Part shown: positions 7,414 to 17,200 of the stretch, one piece after another | Layout: every line of letters starts with the position of its first letter | Position numbering within the stretch: position 1 is the stretch's first letter | Assembly (NCBI RefSeq): GCF_009601025.1 | Contig: NZ_WIVE01000006.1 | Location: 1 to 64,000 of the forward strand | Length of the DNA: 64,000 nt | DNA from: Roseospira navarrensis | Lineage (GTDB): Bacteria > Pseudomonadota > Alphaproteobacteria > Rhodospirillales > Rhodospirillaceae | Direction: 5' to 3' | Made by a program: the position numbers and the translations under genes | Notes under the pieces: generated by a model | The model's database searches: none | Told to the model about the DNA's origin: nothing | Seen by the model: the letters and a program-made list of their open reading frames with translations, nothing else

Positions 7414-8772
7414 CTACCACCCAAACGTCCGGCGGGCGACCGCCAGTGGCTTGCGCAACAGCCAGTAGCCCAGGGGAACCGTCTCGCCGTCCAGGCGCGC
7501 TGTGCCCTTCAGACCCAGACGCGGCGGGGCTCCCTCTCCCTCCCCCGCCCCCTCCTCTTCCGCCACGATCGCCGCCCGCGCCCGATGGGCGAACAGGCCG
7601 TTGGGTTGCTCCGCCGCCGCATAGGACAGCGTGCGCAGGCGCGCCGGTACGGGCCGGACCGGATCCACGTTCAGGAACAGGGTCACGGGCGCGCCGGGAT
7701 CCAGCGGGATCATGTCATCCGGCGAGACCCAGGCCTCCACCTCCACATCCGCCGGATCGGCGACGGACAGCACGCGCTCGCCGGTGGCCACCGGCCGGCC
7801 GATCCAGGTCGAAGGATCGTCGAGCACCGCCGTTCCAGCGCGCGGCGCGGTGACGGTGGCGCGATCGAGTTGGTCCTGCAGGCGAGCGACCTCGGCCCGG
7901 CGCTCCTCGATGCGGCTTTGCAGCACCGCCAGATCGGCCTTGGCGCGGGCATCGGCGAAGGCCTGCTGGGTGGCCCGCTCAAGCCGGGCCTGCTCGGTCG
8001 CGAGCGCCGTCTGCGATACCGCGAGTTGCCCGGCGAGCCGGGTCCGGTCCAGCTCGAACAGCACCTGGCCCTGGGCCACGGCCTCGTTGGGCTCCACCAG
8101 CACGCGGCGCACCACGCCGTCGAGCGGGGCGCGCACCACCGCCGGGTCGCGGGCCACCACCTCGGCCGGGGCGAGCACGGACAGGCGCACGGGCACGGCC
8201 ATCACGGCGGCCACCAGCACCAGCGCCAGCAGACGCCAGCGCGGCACCCGCCGCAGACCCCGCCGGAAACGCGTCCAGAGGCCCGGCCGCCGCCGCCACG
8301 CCCAGGCCAGCCCATAGATCGCAGCCAGCCGGCGCAGCAGGTCCACGTGGGAGTCCCGCCACACCCCGTCGCGCACGAACAGCAGGGCCCCCAGCGGCCC
8401 GCCATCCGGGTCGCGCAGCGGCACGAACAGCCCGGCGCCGGGCATCCATTCGTCCCAGCCGGGGCGGAGTTTCTCAGGCAGGCCGGCGGTCTCCAGCGGG
8501 CCGGCATCCCGGTCCCCCAGGTGCCGGAACAGGGCCGCCAGCCACTGCGCGAACGGCCCGGTCCGGTCCGGGTCGGAGACCCCGGAGACCGCCACCAGCC
8601 CCTGATCGCGGGTGAACAGCGCGGCCTGACGGTAGCGCACCAGGGCGCGGCTCTCGTTGACCATCACGAAGCCCAGTTCGGCGGCCGTGGCCGCCGTGCG
8701 CGCCCGCGCCTCCAGGGTCAGCAGGGCCGCGAGCGCCGGTTCGGGGGCTGGCGCAGGGGCGGCGTCCGTCAT
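7414..8772 (-). CDS. HlyD-family adaptor with N-terminal GAF-like domain
   Basis: A 452-residue inner-membrane adaptor starting MTDAAPAPAPEPALAALL. Residues ~15-165 look like a cytoplasmic GAF-like sensor domain (FVPLRDPDGGPLGALLFVRDG is its typical core strand pair). One membrane span follows (RLLALVLVAAVMAVPVRLSVL, ~185-205), then a biotinyl-lipoyl half, a coiled-coil hairpin (~245-310) and a beta-barrel. Its ATG overlaps the stop of the preceding adaptor gene (ATGA at 8772-8769). A cytosolic sensor on a secretion adaptor is uncommon and suggests gating by a small molecule or partner. The GAF call is from pattern only. Confidence 0.82.
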   Translation of the reverse strand: MTDAAPAPAPEPALAALLTLEARARTAATAAELGFVMVNESRALVRYRQAALFTRDQGLVAVSGVSDPDRTGPFAQWLAALFRHLGDRDAGPLETAGLPEKLRPGWDEWMPGAGLFVPLRDPDGGPLGALLFVRDGVWRDSHVDLLRRLAAIYGLAWAWRRRPGLWTRFRRGLRRVPRWRLLALVLVAAVMAVPVRLSVLAPAEVVARDPAVVRAPLDGVVRRVLVEPNEAVAQGQVLFELDRTRLAGQLAVSQTALATEQARLERATQQAFADARAKADLAVLQSRIEERRAEVARLQDQLDRATVTAPRAGTAVLDDPSTWIGRPVATGERVLSVADPADVEVEAWVSPDDMIPLDPGAPVTLFLNVDPVRPVPARLRTLSYAAAEQPNGLFAHRARAAIVAEEEGAGEGEGAPPRLGLKGTARLDGETVPLGYWLLRKPLAVARRTFGW

Positions 8773-9581
8773 TCGGCCCCGAGCCTGATCCGGCCCGTCA
8801 TGCCGGCCAGCAGACCCCCGGTCTCCCCCTCGACGGTTGCCACCGCATCCAGCGAGTGACTGACCGGATCGACGCGCGCGCCCAGCCGGGTGATGGTGGC
8901 CGGATGGGTGCGGCCGGTCTCGTCCACGGTCAGGCGGACCCGCTGGCCGATGGCGACCCGATCGACCCAGTGGGACGGCAGGATGAACTCGGCCTCCAGC
9001 GCGCGGTCGTCCAGGATGTCCAGCACCGGCTGGCCGGCCTTCACGTACTCGTGCGGCCGGGCGAGGCGTTTCACCACGCGGCCGGCGAAGGGCGCGGCCA
9101 CGGCGCACTTGGCGGCGACGGTGCGCGCGGATTGCAGTTTGGCGCGGGCCTGCGCCGCCTCGGCGACGGCGAGTTCCGTTTCCAGGGTGCTGGCGGAGTT
9201 CAGGTCCCGCAGCCGCCTGTGAACCGCGCTGGCGGTGTCCGCGGCGTGGCTGGCGGCGCGGGCCTCGTCCACCCGGGCGTCGTGGATGGCGCAGTCGATG
9301 CCGATCAGCACGTCGCCCTCGGCGAAGCGGTCGCCCAGCCGGACCGGCAGCCGGTCGATGCGGCCGGCGATCTCCACCGACAGCACGGTCTGACGCGCGG
9401 CCACGAGCTGCGCCGGCAGCGGCGTGTCCGCCGTCTCCCGCGCTCCCGACTGGGCCCACACGCCGGACGCGCCGACCAAGACCAGCGCGACGGCGGCAAG
9501 GCAGGGGGCGAGGATCCGCACCGGCTCAGCGCGGCGCAGGGGGCGGCCCCGCGTCATCCATGAGCAGGGCCACGGGCGCAC
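8769..9581 (-). CDS. periplasmic adaptor (membrane fusion) protein, HlyD/RND type
   Basis: Up to 270 residues: a signal-like segment (ILAPCLAAVALVLVGASGVWAQ, ~23-44), then lipoyl half-motifs (IDRLPVRLGDRFAEGDVLIGID and APFAGRVVKRLARPHEYVKAGQPVLDI), a short helical hairpin between them and a beta-barrel. It should bridge inner-membrane parts to the TolC-type channel. The start is uncertain: ATG 9581 overlaps the preceding gene by 56 bases; ATG 9557 and GTG 9521 (directly after that gene's stop) are alternatives, and GTG 9521 leaves the cleanest signal peptide. Confidence 0.82.
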   Translation of the reverse strand: MRPWPCSWMTRGRPLRRAEPVRILAPCLAAVALVLVGASGVWAQSGARETADTPLPAQLVAARQTVLSVEIAGRIDRLPVRLGDRFAEGDVLIGIDCAIHDARVDEARAASHAADTASAVHRRLRDLNSASTLETELAVAEAAQARAKLQSARTVAAKCAVAAPFAGRVVKRLARPHEYVKAGQPVLDILDDRALEAEFILPSHWVDRVAIGQRVRLTVDETGRTHPATITRLGARVDPVSHSLDAVATVEGETGGLLAGMTGRIRLGAE

Positions 9582-11223
9582 CCTCGGCCGGGGTTTCGTC
9601 GGTCGCCTCTGCCTCCTCCGCCTCGGGGTCCGCCACCGCCGTCACGGGCGGGCGCGCCCAGTCCTCGCCGCGCGCCAGGGCGTCCAGACGCACCCGGATG
9701 GCCTCGGCCAGATCCGGCAGCGCGTGGCCGTCCACGGTCTCCGGAACGGGATCGACGCCCACCGTAGCCATCAGCCGGCCATAGGCCATCTGGGCCTCGG
9801 CGAAGGTCTGATAGCGCCGCAGTTCCGCGCCGATGGCGGCGGTTTCCGCCGTGATGCGGTCCACGGGATCGCCGGCCCCGCCCGTCTGGCGCCGCCCGGT
9901 GGCCTCGGCCAGCCGGGTCTCGATCCGCCACAGGCGGTCGGCCCGGTCGAACTGACGGGTGGCGCTGGCCAACTGATGCGAGACCACATGCACCTGCGCC
10001 AGCACCGCCATGCGCAGCGCGAGCCGGCGCGCGTCCGCCACCTCCTCGGCGGTCTCCGCATGGGCGATGCGGTCGGGGGCGGACACGATGTTCACCAGGT
10101 TCCAGGTGATCATCGCGCCCCAGTGGTTCCAGTGATTGTTCGCCAGGAAAGAGTTGCTGTTGTATTCGCGGCTGAAATCCAGGGTGATGCCCGGCAGCAG
10201 CTTGAGAATCTCCTTGCGGGTCTCGCCCGTGGCGATGCGGCCCAGATAGACCTGTTCGCGCAGGTCCGGGTTGTTCACCAGGGCGGCCAGTTCCAGGTCC
10301 TGGATGGGTACGGGCACACCCGGCACCGCCATGGTCTCCGGATCGGGCACGGCGATGGTGAACGGGCGGCCGGGCGGCAGGTTGACCAGCGCCGCCAGTT
10401 CCGCGCGGGCGGCCACCATCTCGCGCTCGATGCGCTCCAGTTGGCGGATGGTTTCCAGCAGGGTCTTCTGCCGCTGCAGCACCTGGGTGGGCGGGGCGAG
10501 ACGCTCCCGCTCCACCTGCTCCAGGTCGGCGAGCGCGCCATCGGCCTGCCGGATCGCGTCGGCCACCCGGTCGCCCAGCACCTGGGCGGCGGCCGCGCGC
10601 CAGAAGGCGTAGCGCACCTCCTGCACCAGATTGGCGACCGCCTTGCGGCGGCGCTCGCTGGCGATCAGGGCGCGGTCGGCGTTCTGCTTGGCGGCGTACC
10701 AACTCACCCCGAAATCCAGGATGTTCCAGGTCGCGCCCAGGTTCGCCGTGAACAGGTCTCTGTCCGTCGAGGTGGTGGGGTTCGCGTCCGACAGCCGCCC
10801 GGTGATGATGTCCCGGCTGGTCGAGGCATTCTCGTTGCTGCGGCTGGTATAGCCGGCCCCGGCCGCCAGTTCGGGCAGCAGGTCGAAGCGGTCCACATCC
10901 AGTTGGCCGAGCGCGAGCGCCTCTTCCATCACCCGGGCGCGGCGGTCCAGGTTGAAGCGCAGCACGCGGGCCAAAGCCTCGTTCAGGGTCAGGGGACCGT
11001 CCAGGGCCGGCTGGTCGGCGAACATGGCGGCGCGGTCCTCGGCCGCGCGGGCCTCGAACTCCGCCTGGGTGAAGGGGTCGGGCGTCATGGCGCAGGCCGC
11101 CATGAGCGCGCAAGCGGAGACGGCCGACACGACCCGGACGAGAACGCGCCCGGCGGCAGGCGGACGCGGCCCCTGGAAAGGCCGCCCTGATGGCAACGAA
11201 ACAACACCGCGACTGTCGGTCAT
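9526..11223 (-). CDS. TolC-family outer membrane efflux lipoprotein
   Basis: A 565-residue outer membrane factor. The N-terminal hydrophobic stretch ends in ALMAAC (Cys44), a plausible lipobox, and two long coiled-coil repeats follow, each opening with the family pattern (LTLNEALARVLRFNLDRRAR; QDLELAALVNNPDLREQVYL). The C-terminus is acidic and Pro/Ala-rich. In the operon it lies between the giant surface protein and the adaptors, so it should be the exit duct of this export system. Only 67 bases separate it from the surface-protein gene. Confidence 0.88.
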   Translation of the reverse strand: MTDSRGVVSLPSGRPFQGPRPPAAGRVLVRVVSAVSACALMAACAMTPDPFTQAEFEARAAEDRAAMFADQPALDGPLTLNEALARVLRFNLDRRARVMEEALALGQLDVDRFDLLPELAAGAGYTSRSNENASTSRDIITGRLSDANPTTSTDRDLFTANLGATWNILDFGVSWYAAKQNADRALIASERRRKAVANLVQEVRYAFWRAAAAQVLGDRVADAIRQADGALADLEQVERERLAPPTQVLQRQKTLLETIRQLERIEREMVAARAELAALVNLPPGRPFTIAVPDPETMAVPGVPVPIQDLELAALVNNPDLREQVYLGRIATGETRKEILKLLPGITLDFSREYNSNSFLANNHWNHWGAMITWNLVNIVSAPDRIAHAETAEEVADARRLALRMAVLAQVHVVSHQLASATRQFDRADRLWRIETRLAEATGRRQTGGAGDPVDRITAETAAIGAELRRYQTFAEAQMAYGRLMATVGVDPVPETVDGHALPDLAEAIRVRLDALARGEDWARPPVTAVADPEAEEAEATDETPAEGAPVALLMDDAGPPPAPR

Positions 11224-11290
11224 GTTGGACTGCCCCTATCACAAAGACGGGAGATGCTATCATGCCTCTCGTATTGGGTCACATCCTTCT

Positions 11291-14200
11291 CTAGCGCCAC
11301 CGATCAGCCTCCCGCGCCAGGGCTTCCAGTGCCGCCGCCTGCCGCACCGCCTGACCGGCCCGCGCCTCGCGCAGGTCGGCCATGAAGCCGGCCCGCCCTG
11401 TGGGCCGCGCCTCGGCCGGGTCGGCGTCGTTGGCGGCGTCGGGCAGACCGGAGACCCCCGCGAGCATGACGGGCGCTCCCTCGATCACCGGGACAGCCTC
11501 GGCCTGGGTTCCGGCGCGACTCAGATCGATGCGCACCAGCACGGCGGCCTCGCGGCCGGCCTGATCGCGGGCGATCACCCGCACCACGATCTCTCCCGTG
11601 GCCCCGGCCGGAACCTCGCCCACGAAGGTGCCGGTGGCCGGATCGAACGTCAGCCAGTCGGGCAGAGCCTCGCCGTCGGCCAGGGTCGCCGTGAGCCCGA
11701 TCAGCGCGCCCGCGTCGGTGTGCGCGAACGCATTCGGCGGCAGCGCGTAGGAGAACCCGCCCTGCGCATTGACCGAAGGGGCCTCCACCACCGGCCGGGT
11801 GGCGAACAATCCATCGCCCGGACCATCCGCGCCACCAATCACGACCACGGGGAAACTGCCGCCGGCGGTGGACGTGGTGCCGATGATGGGTCCGGGCAGC
11901 GCGCCCGCTCCGACGCCGGCGGGGACCGGGACAGGCGCCGGCGCGGGCGGCGCCGGTCCGGTCGCGCCATCGCCATCGCCATCGCCATCGCCATCGCCCG
12001 CGCCGAACGCGCCGCTGCCCCCACCCGTCGGACGGATGACGGTGACGATCCCCGGAGCCGGGGGCGGGACTGGTGGTGGGTCCGGCGGAGCCGGGGGCGC
12101 CGCCACCGGGGTCGGAGGCGGAGGCGGCGGTGGTGGCGGCGCGTCAGTCCCGCCCTCCGCCGGGGTCGTTTCATCCACATCGGTCACGGAGACCGACAGC
12201 ACGGTGTCCGTGGTGTTCCCCGCCGCGTCCGAGGCCCGCACGGTGATGTCGTGGGCGGTCCCGCTTTCGTGGTCCAGCAGGGTCCCGTTGGCCACGGTCA
12301 CCACGCCCGTCGCGCTGATGGCGAAGCGGCCGTCGGCGTCGTCCGCCAGCGCGTAGGTGCTGGCGCCGGAGGCACTCACCGTGCCCACCTGGGTGCCGTT
12401 GGCGGCATTCTCGGCCACGCTCAACGCACCGGCGGTGGCGCCGGGCGGCTCGCCGTCCACCACCAGGGCGGCATTGGCCCCCAGGGAGCCCGCCGCGCCG
12501 GGCGTTGCGAGCGTCAGGGTGGCGTCGTTGCCGGCCGCGTCCTTGATGGTGCCGCCGTTCAGCGCCAGCGCGCCGGTGCCGGTGTAGTCCAGGTCCGCCG
12601 CCGTATCGCCCGCCTGCACCGTGTAGGTGAACGACAGGGTGTCGGTGCCGCTGCCGCTGGCATAGGTCGCGGGCCGATCCGTCGCGCCGGTCTCCAGCGT
12701 CAGGGTAGGCGTGCCGCCCGTGGTGTTGACCGTCACCGCTTCGTCGAACTGCACGGTCACCGTCACCGTGTCGCCGATGCCGTAGGCCCCGTCGGCGGTC
12801 GAGGACGCCACCCCGGCCACCGTGGGCGCCGTCAGGTCCACGATGGCGATGTCCTTGCTAGCGCCCAGCGATCCGGCCGCGCCGGGGCTCGGCAGGGTCA
12901 GCGTGGCATCGTTGCCGGCCGCGTCCTTGATCGTGCCGCCGGACAGAGCCAGCGCGCCGGTGGAGACATAGTCCAGGTCGGCGGCCAGATCCCCCGCCTG
13001 CACCGTGTAGCTGAACGACAGCGTGGTGGTGCCGCTGCCGCTGGCATAGGTGGCGGCGCGGTCGGTCGCGCCGGTCTCCAGCGTCAGGGCGGGCGTGCCG
13101 GTCACGGTCACGGTCTCGTCGAAGGTCACGGTCACCGTGATCGTGGAACCGGCCCCGTAGGACCCGTCGGCCGTGGTCGCCGAGACCCCCGTCACCGCCG
13201 GCGCGGTGCCGTCGATCGCCAGTGCCGCGTTGGCCCCCAGCGAGCCCGCCGCGCCGGGCGTTGCGAGGGTCAGGGTGGCGTCGTTGCCGGCGCCGTCCTT
13301 GATGGTGCCGCCGTTCAGCGCCAGCGCCGTGGTGCCGGTGTAGTCCAGGTCGGCCGCCGTGTCCCCCGCCTGCACGGTGTAGGTGAACGACAGCGTGTCC
13401 GTGCCGCTGCCGCTGGCGTAGGTCGCCGTTCGGTCCGTTGTGCCGGTCTCCAGCGTCAGGGTCGGCGTGCCGCCCGTGGTGGTGACCGTCACCGCCTCGT
13501 CGAACTGCACGGTCACCGTCACGGTGTCGCCGATGCCGTAAGCGCCGTCCGCCGTGGACGACGCCACCCCGGCCACCGTGGGCGCGGTCAGGTCGGTGAT
13601 GACGATATCCGCGTTCGCCCCCAGCGACCCCGCCGCGCCGGGGCTCGGCAGGGTCAGGGCGGCGTCGTTGCCGGCCGCGTCCTTGATGGTCCCGCCGGCC
13701 AGGGACAGCGCCGCCGTGGAGACATAATCCAGGTCGGCGGCCAGATCGCCGCCTTGCACCGTGTAATTGAAGGTCAGCGTGGTGGTGCCGCTGCCGCTGG
13801 CGTAGGTGGCCGCCCGGTCGGTCGCGCCGGTCTCCAGCGTCAGGGTGGGCGTGCCGGTTACCGTCACGGCCTCGTCGAAGGTCACGGTCACCGCGATGGT
13901 GGACCCGGCGCCGTACGCGCCGTTCCCGGTGGTGGAGGCCACGCCGGATACCGTCGGGGCGGTGCCGTCGATCGCGACGGCCGCGTTGTCGCCCAGGGAT
14001 CCGGCGGCCCCCGGGCTCGCCAGCGTCAGGGTGGCGTCGTTGCCGGTGCCGTCCTTGATGGTGCCCCCGTTGAGGGCCAGCGCGCCCGTCCCGGTGTAGT
14101 CCAGGTCGGCGGCCGTATCGCCCGCCTGCACGGTGTAGCTGAACGACAGCGTGTCCGTGCCGCTGCCGCTGGCGTAGGTCGCCGTCCGGTCGGTCGTGCC

Positions 14201-17200
14201 GGTCTCCAGCGTCAGGGTGGGCGTGCCCGTCACGATGACCGCTTCGTCGAACTGCACCGTCACGGTGACCGAATCGCCGATCTTGTAGGTCCCGTCCGCC
14301 GTGGACGTGTCCACCGCCGCCACGGTGGGTGCGGTCAGGTCGGTGATGACCAGATCCTTGTTCGCGCCCAGGGATCCGGCCGCCCCGGGCGTCGGCAGGG
14401 TCAGGGTGGCGTCATTGCCGGCCTGGTCCCGGATCGTGCCCCCGGCCAGGGCCAGCGCGCCGGTGGAGACGTAGTCCAGGTCGGCGCTCGCGTCGCCCGC
14501 CTGCACGGTGTAGCTGAACGACAGCGTGTTGGTCCCGGAGCCCGACGCGTAGGTCGCGGCGCGGTCCGTGGTGCCGGTCTCCAGCGTCAGGGTGGGCGTG
14601 CCGGTCACGGTCACGGCCTCGCTGAACTGGACGGTCACAGTGATCGCCTCGCCGGCCTCGTAGGAGCCGTTCGCCTTTGTCGAGGAGACATCCGAGACCG
14701 TGGGCGCGGTGCCGTCGATCACCAGCGCCTTGTTGGCGCCCAGGGACTCGGCATCGCCCGGGTTGGCCAGGGTCAGGGTGGCGTCGTTGCCGGCCGCATC
14801 CTTGATCGTGCCGCCGGCCAGGGCCAGCGCGGCGGAAGAGACATAATCCAGGTCCGCCGATGTGTCGCCCGCCTGCACCGTGTAGGTGAACGACAGGGTG
14901 TTGGTGCCGCTGCCCGAGGCATAGGCGGCCGTCCGGTCCGTGGCGCCGGTCTCCAGCGTCAGCGTGGGTGTGCCGGTCACGGTGACCGCTTCGTCGAACT
15001 GCACCGTGACGGTCACCGTGTCGCCCACGCCGTATGACCCATTGGCCGTGGTCGCCGACACGGTCGAGACCGTGGGCACGGTGCCGTCGATCACCAGCGC
15101 GGCGTTGGCGCCCAACGAGCCGGCGGCTCCCGGGGTCGGCAGGGTCAGGGTGGCGTCGTTGCCGGCGGCGTCCTTGATGGTGCCGCCGTTCAGCGCCAGC
15201 GCGGCGGTGGACACATAGTCCAGGTCGGCAGCCGTGTCGCCGGCCTGCACGGTGTAGGTGAACGACAGCGTGTCGGTCCCGCTCCCGCTGGCATAGGTGG
15301 CGGCACGGTCGGTGGCGCCGGTCTCCAGCGTCAGCGTCGGCGTGCCGGTCACGGTCACTGCTTCGTTCAAGGTGACCGTCAGCGTGAGGGTGTCGCCGGC
15401 CTTGTAGGCGCCGTTCCCGGTCGAGGATGAGACCGACGACACCGTGGGGGCCACGTCGTCGGTGACGTTGACCGTCACGGACACATCGGAATTCGTGGTG
15501 CCGTCGCCGGCCCGGATGCCGAGCGTGTAGCTTGGGATCGCGCTGGCATCCAATTGAGTGGTGTCGTTGACGGTGATCTGCCCGGTGCCGGCATTGATGG
15601 CGAAGGCGTTGCCGGTATTGCCCGACTGGATGGAGAAGGTCACCGAATCGTCGTCGCCGGTGGTGGCGACCGTCCCCAGCGCCGTGGTGTTGGCGTCCGA
15701 TTCGTTGGCGGCGAAGCTCTGTCCGCCGGTGATGGTGGGCGCGACATCGGTGACCGAGATCGTCACGTCGTTCGTGGCCGTGCCGCCGCCGTCATCGGCC
15801 TGGATGGTCAGGGTGTAGGAGGACGTGGTTTCGAAATCCAGGTCATCGGCATCGTTGACGGTGACCGCGCCGGTGCCGGCATTGATGGCGAAAGCCAGAT
15901 TGCCATCCCCGTCGCCGTTCAGGTTGCCGGCGGTGATGGAATAGGTGATGCCCACATCCGACCCGCCGCCGTCGCCGTCGTTGGCCTCCACATCGCCGTC
16001 GGCCAGCACGGTCGTGCCGTTGGTCGCGGTCTCGGAGACGCTGCCGTTGTTCGCGGTCGTGAACACCGGATCATTGGACGGCGTCTGGAGATTGGCCAGC
16101 ACAAGCTCGTCGATCTCGAAGTTATTGGCCGCACCGTCTTGCGCGTTGATGTAAAGCTTCGAGATCCCCGTAAAACCTGTCAGATTGACCGTTACGGTTC
16201 CGTCGCCACCAACGGCGCTGGTCGTGTGCGTATCGCCCTTGTCGGATGTGATAATGAAGGTTTCGCTTGAGCTGTCCCAGTTCGTGATGCTGAAGCCGGA
16301 GATATCAAACGTCTTGCCGCCCTGGAAATAGAGGGTCCCCTGTGTCTCTCCGTTGGCGCCCCCGCCGAAGTTCACATACCCGTCGTAATCGGGGGTAATG
16401 TACGTGCTGTTCGTCTGGCCGTCCGCAACCAGAGTGTAATTGCCGCCGTCAAATGCGTACGTGGCGTTCGTGCCGCCCGCGCCACTGTCGAAGGCCCCTG
16501 AGACGGTCGCACTGCCAAAGGTCAGGGTGCCGTTGAACGCCAGCAGCCCGCCGAAGGCGCCCATGTCGCCCCGGCCGCTGCCCAGGGCGGCGGTCTCGAT
16601 GACGCCCTCGCGCGCTTCCAGATCCCAGTCGCCGCCAAGACCCGCCGCGCCGGTGGCATCGTCGGAGGCGGCCACGTCGGCCCCCGTGCGAATGGCCAGG
16701 GAGTCGATGAAATCGCGGCCCGCGTCGCCCTCGCCCACCTCGCAGCCGTACAGCAGCAGGTCGCCGTCCGGCGCAAGGCTGCCCGACAGGATCGCCAGCA
16801 GATCGCCGGCCTGGTCCAGCGTGTCCGACGACAGCACCTCGTTGCCGATCCGCACCGCGCCGACGTCGCCGTGGGACAGGATGTGCAGGCCGTCGATGCC
16901 CGACCGCCCGTCCAATGCCCGGGCGACCGCGCCGAACCCGTCGTCCTCGCCCGCGACGACGATCACCTCCAGCCCGGCGGCCTCGGCGGCGGCGGCCAGG
17001 GCCTCGTGCCCCTCGACGCTGGAATCCACGAGGGCGACATCCGTCCGGCCGTCCCTGGTCGGCGCCGGGCCGGAGTCGCCTTCCGAATCGCCCCCCGAAT
17101 CGCCCCCCGAATCGCCCCCCGAATCGCCCACGGCCTCGCCGGCGGTGGCCACGGCCGCGCCGTCGAACATCAGGCGCGGTTCAAGGGCAAGGGCATACGG

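Noticed and set aside
5260-8859. Plus-strand open frame of 1199 codons
   Set aside because: Antisense shadow of the M50-HlyD and HlyD genes, with a Pro/Arg/Gln/His-rich product and no domain.
11291-11800. RTX calcium-binding repeats at the C-terminus of the surface protein
   Set aside because: No GGxGxDxxx series is visible; the end is an Ig-like domain and an Ala-rich helix.
10952-15037. Very long plus-strand open frame (1361 codons)
   Set aside because: It is antisense to the repetitive surface-protein gene and to the TolC gene; its product is Gly/Arg/His-rich without motifs, as expected of GC-rich shadows.
12455-15460. CRISPR-like regular repeats
   Set aside because: The ~372-bp periodicity is in frame and codes Ig-like domains; there are no short repeats with unique spacers or cas genes.
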